Part shown: piece by piece, positions 16,812-24,502 of the stretch
How positions within the stretch are numbered: position 1 is the first letter of the stretch
Layout of the letters: each line of letters starts with the position of its first letter
Assembly (NCBI RefSeq): GCF_938002845.1
Contig: NZ_CALKZP010000017.1
Location: forward strand, 1-36,479
From: an uncultured Campylobacter sp.
GTDB taxonomy: Bacteria; Campylobacterota; Campylobacteria; Campylobacterales; Campylobacteraceae
Direction: 5' to 3'
DNA: 36,479 nucleotides
Translations under genes and position numbers: made by a program
Notes under the pieces: generated by a model
Seen by the model: only the letters and a program-made list of their open reading frames with translations
Databases searched by the model: none
Told to the model about the DNA's origin: nothing

Positions 16812-16862
16812 TGCATAAGGCTTCGCTTGGATAGGATTTCGGCGCGGGGTTATAAAACAAAA

Positions 16863-17465
16863 GGCTCAATTAAACTTAAGCGGATTCTCTCTTATCAATC
16901 TCAACAGTTTCTGATATAGGTCTTCCTGTGTAGTTTTAGTATTATATCTAAATTCACACTCTTTAAGATGAAGCAAGAAATTCTCCTTCTTTATCCCTTT
17001 AAATTTAGCTAGTCTATGTTTAGCATATCCCCAGAAGTTTTCTATACCGTTTATATGGTTTTTACCATTAGCAAATTCATTCTTTGAATGTTTTACTCTA
17101 TAGTGAGCTTTAGCTCCGTAATCTACTAATCCGTCATAAGCCTTCCAACAATCAGAATAGATAGTAGAGCTATCAAGCTCGCTATATTGCGATAGTATTG
17201 GTATTAGTTCACTAGCAGAGCAGTTTTTAACTATCTGGGTATAGACTTTACCGTCACGCTTTAGCATTCCAAATACCAGCTGCTTTCCGCTTGCGCCTCT
17301 ACCTCTTTTCCCCTTAATCTCTTAGATCCAAAGTAGCTTTCATCAATCTTTATCTCACCTGAAAACTTAGATATTTTTAACTTCGTTACGCTCGTTACTT
17401 TTCAAGGACATAGTTCTTATCGTAACTTTACTGCTCCTTTACATGAGTTCAAGTTAAAGATAGCC
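16863..17465. mobile_element. Decayed IS1595-family (ISXO2-like) element
   Basis: The proposed ends are imperfect inverted repeats: GGCTCAATTAAACTTAAG at 16863-16880 and, on the other strand from 17465 inward, GGCTATCTTTAACTTGAA, about 12 of 18 alike, both beginning with GG. The 8 bases outside the ends do not match, so no target duplication remains. At about 600 bases it is too short for a full transposase, so an internal deletion removed the N-terminal coding part. It lies between ansA and the cas6 fragment. Confidence 0.6.
16866..17400 (-). pseudogene. IS1595-family transposase, truncated and frameshifted
   Basis: The ISXO2-like DDE domain is recognisable in two frames. Frame one gives GEIKIDESYFGSKRLRGK (first catalytic Asp). 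Frame two, from about 17305 down, gives RGRGASGKQLVFGMLKRDGK, then YSDCWKAYDGL (second Asp) and NGIENFWGYAKHRLAKFKG (final E/N region), ending FRYNTKTTQEDLYQKLL. Restoring one A in the A4 tract at 17306-17309 (T4 on the plus strand) rejoins the frames. The N-terminal zinc-ribbon part is absent. The ATG at 17267 is internal and not a true start. It cannot make an active transposase. Confidence 0.85.
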
Positions 17466-17622
17466 TAATGGAAAGCAGTAAAAGTATAAAATTTATTTTG
17501 CAAGCAAAATCCTCAAAACGATCAAATTTTTAGATGCTTTTATTGCGTTAAAATTTCTTATTGAATGCTCGCAATTATAAGCATATTTTGTCAGTTTTAA
17601 AATACAAAAGCTCATTTTATAG

Positions 17623-17628
17623 TATAAT
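17623..17628 (+). promoter_or_regulatory. TATAAT box ahead of the cas6-like fragment
   Basis: TATAGTATAATTTTC in an A+T-rich stretch, with the perfect TATAAT at 17623-17628, about 27 bases before ATG 17655. The promoter seems to have outlived the gene. The 150 bases before it (17466-17615) hold no gene that I can see. Confidence 0.5.
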
Positions 17629-17654
17629 TTTCTCAAAAATATAAAAGGTCATTC

Positions 17655-17867
17655 ATGCTTAAATATTTAGAGCTAGGCGTTTACGGCACGGATTTAAAGC
17701 CCTCGCATCCTTTTATTGGCTCGGCGATCAGGGGCGCCGTATACGCTCTTAGAAAGGCTAGTTGTCCTTTCGTAAGCGCAAGCTGCGAGGAATCGGCATC
17801 CCCGGTGAATGCGTGTATAGAGAATTTTTCTAAAATGTATCGGATACGCCAAATTTTAGGCTTTTAA
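17655..17867 (+). pseudogene. cas6: Cas6-like CRISPR endoribonuclease, N-terminal fragment
   Basis: Only 70 codons remain of what is normally about 230-260. The stretch PFIGSAIRGAVYALRKASC matches the conserved early motif of the Cas6 family that cuts CRISPR RNA ('PPFxGSxLRGAFGxALKxxxC'), after an opening strand MLKYLELGVYG as in that family. Following Cys residues (SCEESA..NACIENF) resemble the Cys cluster after this motif. The frame then runs into MYRIRQILGF and stops; the rest of Cas6, with the G-rich RNA-binding loop, is missing. The promoter and ATG look intact. The identification rests on one motif and could be wrong in detail. Confidence 0.55.
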
Positions 17868-17869
17868 GA

Positions 17870-18247
17870 GTGGCTTTTATTGTATCGCTTAGCAAAAGCT
17901 CAAAAAAATACGAAGGAAAGATCTTAAAGGAATATGAAACGTATTTTAATAAAATACAAAATGCTATGAGCTTACCGTCAGAGACAACGCGAATAGCGCT
18001 ATTAAAAGCCTCCCCGAAAGTGGCTATATATTTTAAGGAGGGTATGAAGCTGTTTTTCCCAACTCAAAAATTTAAAAAGAAGCTAGATGATGGTAGCATT
18101 ATTTTTAGCATAGATTTTACTCAGGATATGGAGATATTGCCATTTATAAAAAAGTGGCTTCCAGATATCGAGATACTAGAACCAAAAGATCTGAGAGAAA
18201 CCTTTAAAGAGCAATTAAAAGCGGCTCTTGATATATTAAGTGAGTAG
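17870..18247 (+). pseudogene. WYL-domain transcription regulator, C-terminal fragment
   Basis: 125 codons from GTG 17870. The C-terminal half, KVAIYFKEGMKLFFPTQK, then DGSIIFSIDFTQDMEILPFI, KKWLPDIEILEPKDLR and EQLKAAL, has the shape of the WCX extension that ends WYL-domain regulators ('...DMEILP.IKKWLP.I.VLEP..L...L...L'). The helix-turn-helix and the WYL core itself are absent, so this is a 3' remnant. WYL proteins are often neighbours and regulators of CRISPR-Cas genes, which fits the cas6-like piece just two bases upstream. The join looks like a deletion between two genes of one locus. It might still be translated. Confidence 0.55.
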
Positions 18248-18590
18248 AAAAGGCACGCGTTGTCGCACTAAGAGCGAAACGAAATTTACCCTGAGTCTAT
18301 TCACGCGCTACGAAGCGGTAAAATTTTAGAGGGTTTGATGAAATTTGAGGTGCATAAAGCCTCGTCGCAATCTCATATAAAGATCGTGCGCCGTAAGCGG
18401 CAGTGGCAAGATCATAATGCTATACAGAGCGGATTTGCACGAGCATAAATTTATAGGCGAGTGATAAAATCGAATTAAAATTTAACGCAAAATCTCATAA
18501 AATTCTGCTCGGCGGATTTTTGCAAATAACGTACCGTCATCAATGTCGTAAGACCGCTTAAAGCTTTTAGACGTTTAGATAAAATTTTAA
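18248..18590 (+). other. Non-coding or decayed stretch
   Basis: No recognisable gene. An open frame from about 18272 to 18446 (about 55 codons; contains IHALRSGKILEGL and later SSQSHIKIVRRKRQW) has an internal ATG at 18339 but no match that I know. No repeats of CRISPR size are seen. It is most likely debris between the WYL fragment and the FtsK fragment. Confidence 0.4.
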
Positions 18591-18854
18591 GCTGCGGATA
18601 TCCATCTAATCATAGCGACCCAAACGCCCAATGCAAATATTTTTAAGCAAGAATTGCGCGCAAATTTTGATTTACGAATCGCCTTAAAAGTGCAAAATGC
18701 CAAAGCCTCTCAGATTATCTTGGACGAAAGCGGAGCCGAAAAGCTTCTAGGCGCAGGTGATATGCTAGTAAAACTAAGTGGTTCGCAGCCGCAGCATATA
18801 TTTGCACCGTATTTAAGCAAGGGCGATGTTAAACGGCTTTTAGAGCTAAAATAG
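18591..18854 (+). pseudogene. FtsK/SpoIIIE-type DNA translocase, C-terminal fragment
   Basis: The frame opens after a TAA at 18588-18590 and reads AADIHLIIATQTPNANIF, then RANFDLRIALKVQNAKASQIILDESGAEKLLGAGDMLVKL (broken here at a natural point), ending AP.LSKGDVKRLLELK. This matches the end of the FtsK motor: 'RAAGIHLIxATQRP', 'KANIPxRIAxxVxS', and 'SRTILDxxGAExLLGxGDML'. The ATPase Walker motifs are missing and there is no winged-helix gamma domain, so it resembles an accessory (plasmid or island) FtsK rather than the chromosomal cell-division one. A TTG at 18654 could start a short peptide, but no function is expected. Confidence 0.75.
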
Positions 18855-19081
18855 ATCGCTGATTTTGTCACAATATGCTAGGGCGAAATGGCTAAAAGCC
18901 GCAAAAATCCTATGTCGCAAAATTTGCGTCGCTATAACAATCCTATAAATTCCATGGTTTAAATGCGCCGCGGAATTTCAGGCGGAATTTTGTTGCAGCG
19001 GTTACGACGTAGTAGCGCGTAAATTTAAAGCAAAAGCCTAAAATTTTACAGCGATCTATACCCTAAGCTGGGCTTTAAAAT

Positions 19082-20123
19082 TTAATTCTGCCAGATATTT
19101 TCGTTTAATTTTAAACTTTTTACTATGGATAGAAAGAATAGAAGCTCGTGCTTGATAGACGCGGCGGGATCAAAGCCAAATACGCTGCAATCTACGCTAG
19201 GCTCGAAATTATCGTGTCCCGTGCGGATAAAAATATAGACATTTCTATCCGAAAAGCTTAATCTGATCGATCCGCCGGCACCGTTTCTAAAGCGAAGCAG
19301 GCGCCGCATAAAGGCGGGCGTGAGGGCATACATTGCAGACACCGCATCGGCGCTATATACGCTAAATGCGGAGCTAAACTCGCTATCGTCCATAGCGATC
19401 TTCTTAAGTCCGCCGAGTATTGGCCTCGCGCTGAGCGAAGGCAGGATCACCGCCACCGAGTTTACGCGCTTTTTAAATTCTGCGTAGAAAAAGATCCCCC
19501 CTGCTGCTACGTCGTTCGTCAGTATGAGTCACGCAGACATCGGCAAAGCTAAAAAATACTCCGTCATAAACGCCGGAAATTTTATCTTCGCAATCAAAAT
19601 AGCTTATGCCGTCCACAAAAAGACCGCTTGCGCGCAAATACGCCGGCCTAAACGAGCCTGAAATTTCGTAGCGATAACCTAGGCTTGCGATATAGGGCGC
19701 AATATATTGGTGTTTAAAGGCGCGGACGAATTTTTTGGATCTGTTGTATTTGATCCGCTCCAGCACGGCATCCGCGATATTAAACAAAGAAAGGCAGGTG
19801 GTTACGAGTGCGATGACGAAGCGCAAGGTATCATTCTCGCACATTTCTACGCCTTTGGCAAGCATCCACAGCAAGGTGCAAAAGATAAATACGCGCACTA
19901 TATTTGCATCTTTATTCACTACTCTAAAAGAGATGCTGCCGCAGCTAAATACCACTATGATCCAGCAGAGGCCTATTGCTGCTTCTTGATCTCTAAAATT
20001 GAAAAATAGCCACAGCGCCGAGGCCAGCACCGCTAGTATTATTATCGAAAACGCCGCGCCTTTGCGCTGCTCCGCCTCATCCAGGATGCCGAGCCTTAGT
20101 TTTTCCAGTTCGTTTGCGGTCAT
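19082..20123 (-). pseudogene. DUF3137-like membrane protein, split by a frameshift
   Basis: Two adjoining frames make one protein. The first (to about 19500) has a cytoplasmic start MTANELEKLRLG, two pairs of hydrophobic segments, then FVRAFKHQYIAPYIASLGYRYE and SGLFVDGISYFDCEDKISG, as in DUF3137 proteins. The second continues FFYAEFKKRVNSVAVILPS, then KKIAMDDSEFSSAFSVYS, YALTPAFMRRLLRF and VYIFIRTGHDNFEP, the usual end of that family. They part at a G6 run (C6 on the plus strand, 19496-19501): five or eight G would join them. Function is unknown. I prefer ATG 20123, with AGAAAGA upstream; an in-frame TTG at 20150 is possible. The 227 bases below 19082 hold no recognised gene. Confidence 0.7.
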
Positions 20124-20251
20124 CTTTATCTTTCTAAATTTAGCTAGCAAATTTTAAAATTTAGCTTCGAATTCGCCCCTAAATTTAAACGGCTAAGCTT
20201 TAAAATTTACAAAATTCCGCGGAATTTCGATCTTTAAATTCTGCGCTAAAT

Positions 20252-20830
20252 TTAGCTTCGGCACAAAATTTCTACGATCACCTGCGGCAATAGCTCATGC
20301 TCGATCTCATGGATTTTGGCTTCGTAAGTTTCAAAGCTCATGCCCGCGCTCTTTTCAAACGCGCGCTGAGCGATGATTTTACCGCCGTCAAGCTCCTCGC
20401 TGACCCAGTGCACGCTCACGCCGCCCACCTTCATGTCGCTCTCAAAGCTCTGCTCTATCGCATGCGCGCCCTTAAAAAGCGGCAGCAACGATGGGTGCAG
20501 GTTTATCGCGCGAATCCTGCTCGTAAAAACAGGGGTGAGGATACGCATAAAGCCCGCAAGCACCGTAAGCTCCGCGCCGCTTTTTTCGATCTCGCGCACG
20601 AGTGCGGCGTCGAACTCCTCGCGACTAGCAAACTCTTTGTGATTTAGGATCACGCTTTTTAGCCCGAATTTTGCGGCCTTTGCGATACCGCCGGCGTCAG
20701 CTTTGTTGCTTAGCGTTAGCGCGACTTCGATCTTGGTTTCGCCGAAAATTTTGCCGTGCAGCTTCTGCAGGATCGCCTCCAAATTTGAGCCGCTACCGCT
20801 AAAAAGCACGGCGAGCTTTTTCACAACCAT
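20252..20830 (-). CDS. purN: Phosphoribosylglycinamide formyltransferase
   Basis: Transfers a formyl group from 10-formyl-THF to GAR, the third step of purine synthesis and the one after PurD, also in this window. Motifs: LAVLFSGSGSNLEAIL at the phosphate-binding start, LAGFMRILTPVFTSR, and INLHPSLLPLFKGAHAIEQS, which holds the catalytic Asn-His pair and its loop. The VGGVSVHWVSEELDGGKIIAQ stretch carries the catalytic Asp. The 192-residue length is normal. The start ATG 20830 overlaps the end of nnr by 10 bases. It is the last gene of the tig-clpP-def-comM-nnr-purN run. Confidence 0.95.
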   Translation of the reverse strand: MVVKKLAVLFSGSGSNLEAILQKLHGKIFGETKIEVALTLSNKADAGGIAKAAKFGLKSVILNHKEFASREEFDAALVREIEKSGAELTVLAGFMRILTPVFTSRIRAINLHPSLLPLFKGAHAIEQSFESDMKVGGVSVHWVSEELDGGKIIAQRAFEKSAGMSFETYEAKIHEIEHELLPQVIVEILCRS

Positions 20831-22473
20831 TTTACCTCCTCGATGAGATCGAGCGGATTTAGCGCGTAGGAGTTTTTGGCGAAGGCTCGCGTAGCGAGTG
20901 CGTGGGCTAGGACGCCGCAGATTGAGGCTTGCAGAGGCGAGTAGCCTTGCGCGAGCAGCCCGCCGATGAGCCCTGCGAGCACATCGCCGCTGCCGCCCTT
21001 TGCGAGCGCGGCACTGCCCTTGTCGCAGACGTAGATGATGCCTGCCTGCGCGATGAGCGTGTTTGCGCCCTTTAGCACGAGCACGCCGCTAAATTTCTCG
21101 CTCCACGCCCGCGCAAGCTCGAAGCGCCGCTCTTGCAGCTCGCTCACGTTAAGATCTGCGATGTCCGCGATCTTTAAGAGCGAGCAAAACTCCTTCGGAT
21201 GGGGCGTTATGACTAAATTTGAGTTATCGCTAAGCAGGCTTAAAATTTCGCGCTCGTAGCACAGATCGGCGTCGATGACGCAGCTTTTGCCCCGCAGCGC
21301 GGCAAGATCGATCTTCCGCTCCCCGAGGCCGCAGCCGCAAACTACGACCCGCGCGTGCTCAAATGAGCTTTTTTGCATCAAAATCGGGCTTAAATTTAAC
21401 GGCCCCTCGCTAACGACGCTAACGAGCCCGCTGCCGATCGCGTGCGCCGCCAGAGCCGCCATCTGCGCCGCTCCGCTCATCTGCCCGCTTACGACGTAGG
21501 TGTGCCCGAAGTCGCCCTTGTTGGTGTTTTGCTTCCTGCGTAGCGGCAGCTTCAGATCGCTTTTTTGAAGCAGAAAATATTCGCTCCCCCTTTCAAAATT
21601 TGAGCGCGAAATTCCAAGATTTGCGACTTTGATCCGCCCTACTTGATCCTTCGCGCCGTCCGAAAACAGCGCGAGTTTGAGTGCTCCCATCGCGATCGTC
21701 AAATCCGCGCAAAACGCACCGCCTAAAACGCGCCCGCTCTTGTCGATGCCGCTTGGGACATCGACTGCTATTTTTAGAGCTTTCGCGCTATTTGCGAGAG
21801 ATAAAATTTCACAAATTTCAGAGCTTAAGGCTTTGTTTAAACCGCTGCCGAAAACCCCGTCGATTATGCAGTCTGCGTTTGTAATCTCATCGCTCAGGAC
21901 GCTCGGTTCGCCGCATTCGTTGCCTAGCTTGCCGAAATCGCTGCCGTGTTCCGCGGTTTCAAATTTAGCGCTCGTAAATTTTGCACATAATTTATCGCCG
22001 TCGTCCGAAGCGTCAGCGCCGCTTAGGTTTTCATGCTCGCTCCGCGGCTCGCCCTCACAAGAGCTAATGCCATTTAAAGAGAAACCTTTTACGCTTTCAT
22101 GCGCGCAGGCATCCTTGCTAGACGCACCCTCTACGTGCCCGCAATCGTCTTTTGCGCTCGCGATGTCGATAAGCCTAACGCCCGCAGCCCGCGCCGCATC
22201 AGCTTGAAATTTGCCCGCCGCGCTTCTGTTTTGAAGCACGCAAAGCGCGGTGCAGTTAAAATCTCCGCTTAGCTTTCGCAGCGCCGCCAGTGCGTCCGCT
22301 CCGTTATTTCCGCCGCCGCAAAGCGCTAAAATGCGCGAGCCCTTTTTGAGCCGCTTTCTGATCTCGCCCTCGATCCTGCCAGCGGCGTTTTCCATTAAAA
22401 TTTGCTCGCTCAGTCCAAATTTTGCGCTCGCTCGCGCATCGAGCTCCTCGGTGCTAAAGAAAATTTTTTTCAA
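20821..22473 (-). CDS. nnr: Bifunctional NAD(P)H-hydrate epimerase/dehydratase with insertion
   Basis: Repairs damaged NADH and NADPH hydrates. The N-terminal epimerase (YjeF-N) part begins FSTEELDARASAKFGLSEQILMENAA (broken into LDARASAKFG and ILMENAAG in relatives) and has LCGGGNNGADALAALR near 51-66 and VDVPSGIDKSGRVLGG near 240. The C-terminal ADP/ATP-dependent dehydratase part has NKGDFGHTYVVSG, VVCGCGLGE, ITPHPKEFCSLL, VLKGANTLIA and AKGGSGDVLAGLIGGLLAQG (the nucleotide site). About 90 extra residues of Ser/Glu/Asp/Cys-rich low-complexity sequence (about 105-195) interrupt the epimerase domain, making 550 residues instead of about 460. ATG 22473 overlaps the comM stop (ATGA). Confidence 0.9.
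   Translation of the reverse strand: MKKIFFSTEELDARASAKFGLSEQILMENAAGRIEGEIRKRLKKGSRILALCGGGNNGADALAALRKLSGDFNCTALCVLQNRSAAGKFQADAARAAGVRLIDIASAKDDCGHVEGASSKDACAHESVKGFSLNGISSCEGEPRSEHENLSGADASDDGDKLCAKFTSAKFETAEHGSDFGKLGNECGEPSVLSDEITNADCIIDGVFGSGLNKALSSEICEILSLANSAKALKIAVDVPSGIDKSGRVLGGAFCADLTIAMGALKLALFSDGAKDQVGRIKVANLGISRSNFERGSEYFLLQKSDLKLPLRRKQNTNKGDFGHTYVVSGQMSGAAQMAALAAHAIGSGLVSVVSEGPLNLSPILMQKSSFEHARVVVCGCGLGERKIDLAALRGKSCVIDADLCYEREILSLLSDNSNLVITPHPKEFCSLLKIADIADLNVSELQERRFELARAWSEKFSGVLVLKGANTLIAQAGIIYVCDKGSAALAKGGSGDVLAGLIGGLLAQGYSPLQASICGVLAHALATRAFAKNSYALNPLDLIEEVKWL
21886..22161 (-). other. In-frame low-complexity insertion in Nnr
   Basis: Residues about 105-195 of Nnr (from after VRLIDIA to before ITNADCIIDGVFG) have no counterpart in the YjeF-N fold. 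They are rich in Ser, Glu, Asp, Gly, Ala and, unusually, Cys and His (CGHVEGASSKDACAH, SSCEGEPRSEHENL, NECGEP). The frame is kept. It falls in a surface loop between the nucleotide strand and the catalytic segment. Confidence 0.7.
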
Positions 22474-23987
22474 ATTTCGCTCCTTATGCGAAAGCTAAGA
22501 GCCTCCAAAATATGCGCCTTGGCGATGATTTCGGCGCCTGCTAGATCGGCGATCGTGCGCGCGAGTTTTAGCGTCTTATTCACGCCGCGCTGCGAAAGAT
22601 CGTAGCGGGCGATCGCCGTTTGCAAAACCTCCCGCGCAGCGCTTTCGCAGACGCAAAATTTTTCGGTCTCTTCGTCGCGTAGCTTTGCGTTTAGCTCGCT
22701 CTGTCCGCGAGCCTTTTGCGCGCGAAACGCCCGCAACACCGCATCTGCCATCTCCTCGCTGCAAACGTCGCTTCTGTCGTCCGCGCCAGTCTCGTCCATC
22801 GCGACGTATATGTCGATGCGATCGAGCAGGGGCGTGGAGATCGTGTTTTTGTAGCGCCTGATATCGTTTAGCGAGCAGGTGCAGGTGAGGTTTTTGGAGA
22901 ATAGATTTCCGCACGGGCAGGGGTTTTGCGCCGCGACGAAGATAAATTTCGTTTGGTATTCGACCTTGGAATTTACGCGCGAAATTAAAATTCTATTATC
23001 CTCCAGCGGCTCGCGCAGGCTTTCTAAAATTTGCTTGCCGAAGTGCGGCAGCTCGTCGAAAAACAGCTCGCCGCCGTTTGCGAGCGCGACCTCGCCGATC
23101 TTTGCGCCGCTACTGCCGCCGCCGAAAATCGAGCTGCGCGTGCTGGTGTGGTGCGGCGAGCGGAAGGGGCGCAGCGCGCTAAAATCGACGTCTTTGTTAT
23201 TTAACGACTCGTAGGCGCACGAGAGCAGCACTTCGCCCAGGCTCTGCGGAGGCAGAATTCTGGCTATCCGCTTGGCGCACATACTTTTGCCGCAGCCGGG
23301 GCTGCCCTCAAAGAGGATATTGTGCATGCCGCACGCGGCGATCAGGCTCGCGCGTTTGGCGCGCTTCTGTCCTTTGACGTCTTTGAAATCAAGCGAAAAA
23401 TCGCGGTTGGGAACGTAAGCTTGCCCGTCAATCTCCACGACGTTTTTAAAAAGCGGATGGGTTTCTCGCATGAGCCTGCTTGCGGCGAACTCCTCGTCTA
23501 AAAAAAATCTGACCGCTTCGCTTAGGCTACCCACAGCATAAACGTCGTAGTTTGGGATCGTGCAGGCCTTTAGAGCGATACTTTGCGGCACTAAAATTTT
23601 AGCGCGCTTCACCTTCGTACTTAAAAAAAGCAGGATCGAAAAGAGGCTCGCCGTACCCTTTAAGCTGCCGTCTAAACCGAGCTCGCCAAAGACAAAGAAA
23701 TCGCCGTCAATGCGCTCTTTTTGCAGCGCGATTAGAAGCGCGATCGCAAGATCGAAGTGCGAGCCGTTTTTGGGCGTGTCGGAGGGGGAGAGATTTATGA
23801 TGATTTTGGACGCGGGAAATTTAAAATTTAGGCTCACAAGAGCGGCTTTTACGCGGCTTTCGCTCTCTTTTATCGTAGCGCCCGCAAGGCCTACGATATT
23901 AAATCCCGGCAGCCCCCGCACGAATGTCGATTCAACCTCTACGGGGATCAGAGCATCCGTGAAGGCAGCGCATTTTAGGGATTTCAT
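22470..23987 (-). CDS. comM: ComM/YifB-family Mg-chelatase-like AAA+ ATPase
   Basis: A 505-residue cytoplasmic protein. The N-terminal Lon-protease-like domain has VRGLPGFNIVGLAGATIKES and NLSPSDTPKNGSHFDLAIAL. The AAA+ core has Walker A in LFEGSPGCGKSMCAKRIA (about 215-230), RPFRSPHHTSTRSSIFGGG, Walker B in GELFFDELPHFGKQILESL, and AAQNPCPCGN. The C-terminal domain ends in the helix LSQRGVNKTLKLARTIADL. In Vibrio and Haemophilus ComM is a branch-migration helicase that helps recombine incoming DNA during transformation; the same role is likely but unproven here. ATG 23987 overlaps def by four bases. Confidence 0.93.
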   Translation of the reverse strand: MKSLKCAAFTDALIPVEVESTFVRGLPGFNIVGLAGATIKESESRVKAALVSLNFKFPASKIIINLSPSDTPKNGSHFDLAIALLIALQKERIDGDFFVFGELGLDGSLKGTASLFSILLFLSTKVKRAKILVPQSIALKACTIPNYDVYAVGSLSEAVRFFLDEEFAASRLMRETHPLFKNVVEIDGQAYVPNRDFSLDFKDVKGQKRAKRASLIAACGMHNILFEGSPGCGKSMCAKRIARILPPQSLGEVLLSCAYESLNNKDVDFSALRPFRSPHHTSTRSSIFGGGSSGAKIGEVALANGGELFFDELPHFGKQILESLREPLEDNRILISRVNSKVEYQTKFIFVAAQNPCPCGNLFSKNLTCTCSLNDIRRYKNTISTPLLDRIDIYVAMDETGADDRSDVCSEEMADAVLRAFRAQKARGQSELNAKLRDEETEKFCVCESAAREVLQTAIARYDLSQRGVNKTLKLARTIADLAGAEIIAKAHILEALSFRIRSEI

Positions 23988-24502
23988 TTCGATTTTTCTT
24001 TTAGGCTTTTTTTGAATTCTTTATCAAATTTTTTGCGTTTATTGTATCCGATGCGCTCGATGAAAAGATGTCCGTCGAGGTGGTCCATCTCGTGCTGGAT
24101 ACAGACGGCTAGCAGCTCGCTAGCGTCCATTTGCTGGGTATTGCCGGCGCGGTCTTGAAACTGCACCGTGATAAACTCGGCGCGCGCGACGTCCTCATAA
24201 AAGCCCGGCACCGACAGGCAGCCCTCCTGGTAAACGACCTCGCCTTCCTTTTTTAAAATTTGCGGATTGATGATCTCGATGAGGTCTTTTTTGTCTTGGA
24301 TTTTTTCCTCATTAGCTAAATTTATAATCAAAGCGCGCACGGGCTTGCCTACCTGGATGGCGGCAAGACCTATGCCGTTTTTTGCGATCATCGTCTCATA
24401 CATATCGTCCAAAAACTTACCTAGCGCCGCGTCGAATTTCACGACCTCGGTCGATCTTTGGTATAGCTTTTTATTCGGATAGGTAAGGACGTCCAGGATC
24501 AT
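23984..24502 (-). CDS. def: Peptide deformylase
   Basis: Removes the formyl group from the N-terminal Met of new proteins, using a ferrous (or Zn) ion. All three motifs are present in 172 residues: GIGLAAIQVG (about 44-53), EGCLSVPGFYEDV (Cys metal ligand, about 93-105) and QHEMDHLDGHLF (HExxH-type, two His ligands and Glu, about 136-148). It starts at ATG 24502, directly after the clpP stop with no spacer, and overlaps comM by four bases. Its place beside clpP and tig puts three steps of nascent-protein handling in one transcript. Confidence 0.96.
   Translation of the reverse strand: MILDVLTYPNKKLYQRSTEVVKFDAALGKFLDDMYETMIAKNGIGLAAIQVGKPVRALIINLANEEKIQDKKDLIEIINPQILKKEGEVVYQEGCLSVPGFYEDVARAEFITVQFQDRAGNTQQMDASELLAVCIQHEMDHLDGHLFIERIGYNKRKKFDKEFKKSLKEKSK

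Noticed and set aside
16812..18854. A possible CRISPR array near the cas6-like fragment
   Set aside because: I looked for regularly spaced 25-40-base repeats and found none; only short AAATTT motifs recur.
21677..22207. Plus-strand 176-codon frame opposite nnr
   Set aside because: Shadow of nnr; Ser/Pro/Leu-rich with no motif, while the minus strand clearly codes for Nnr.
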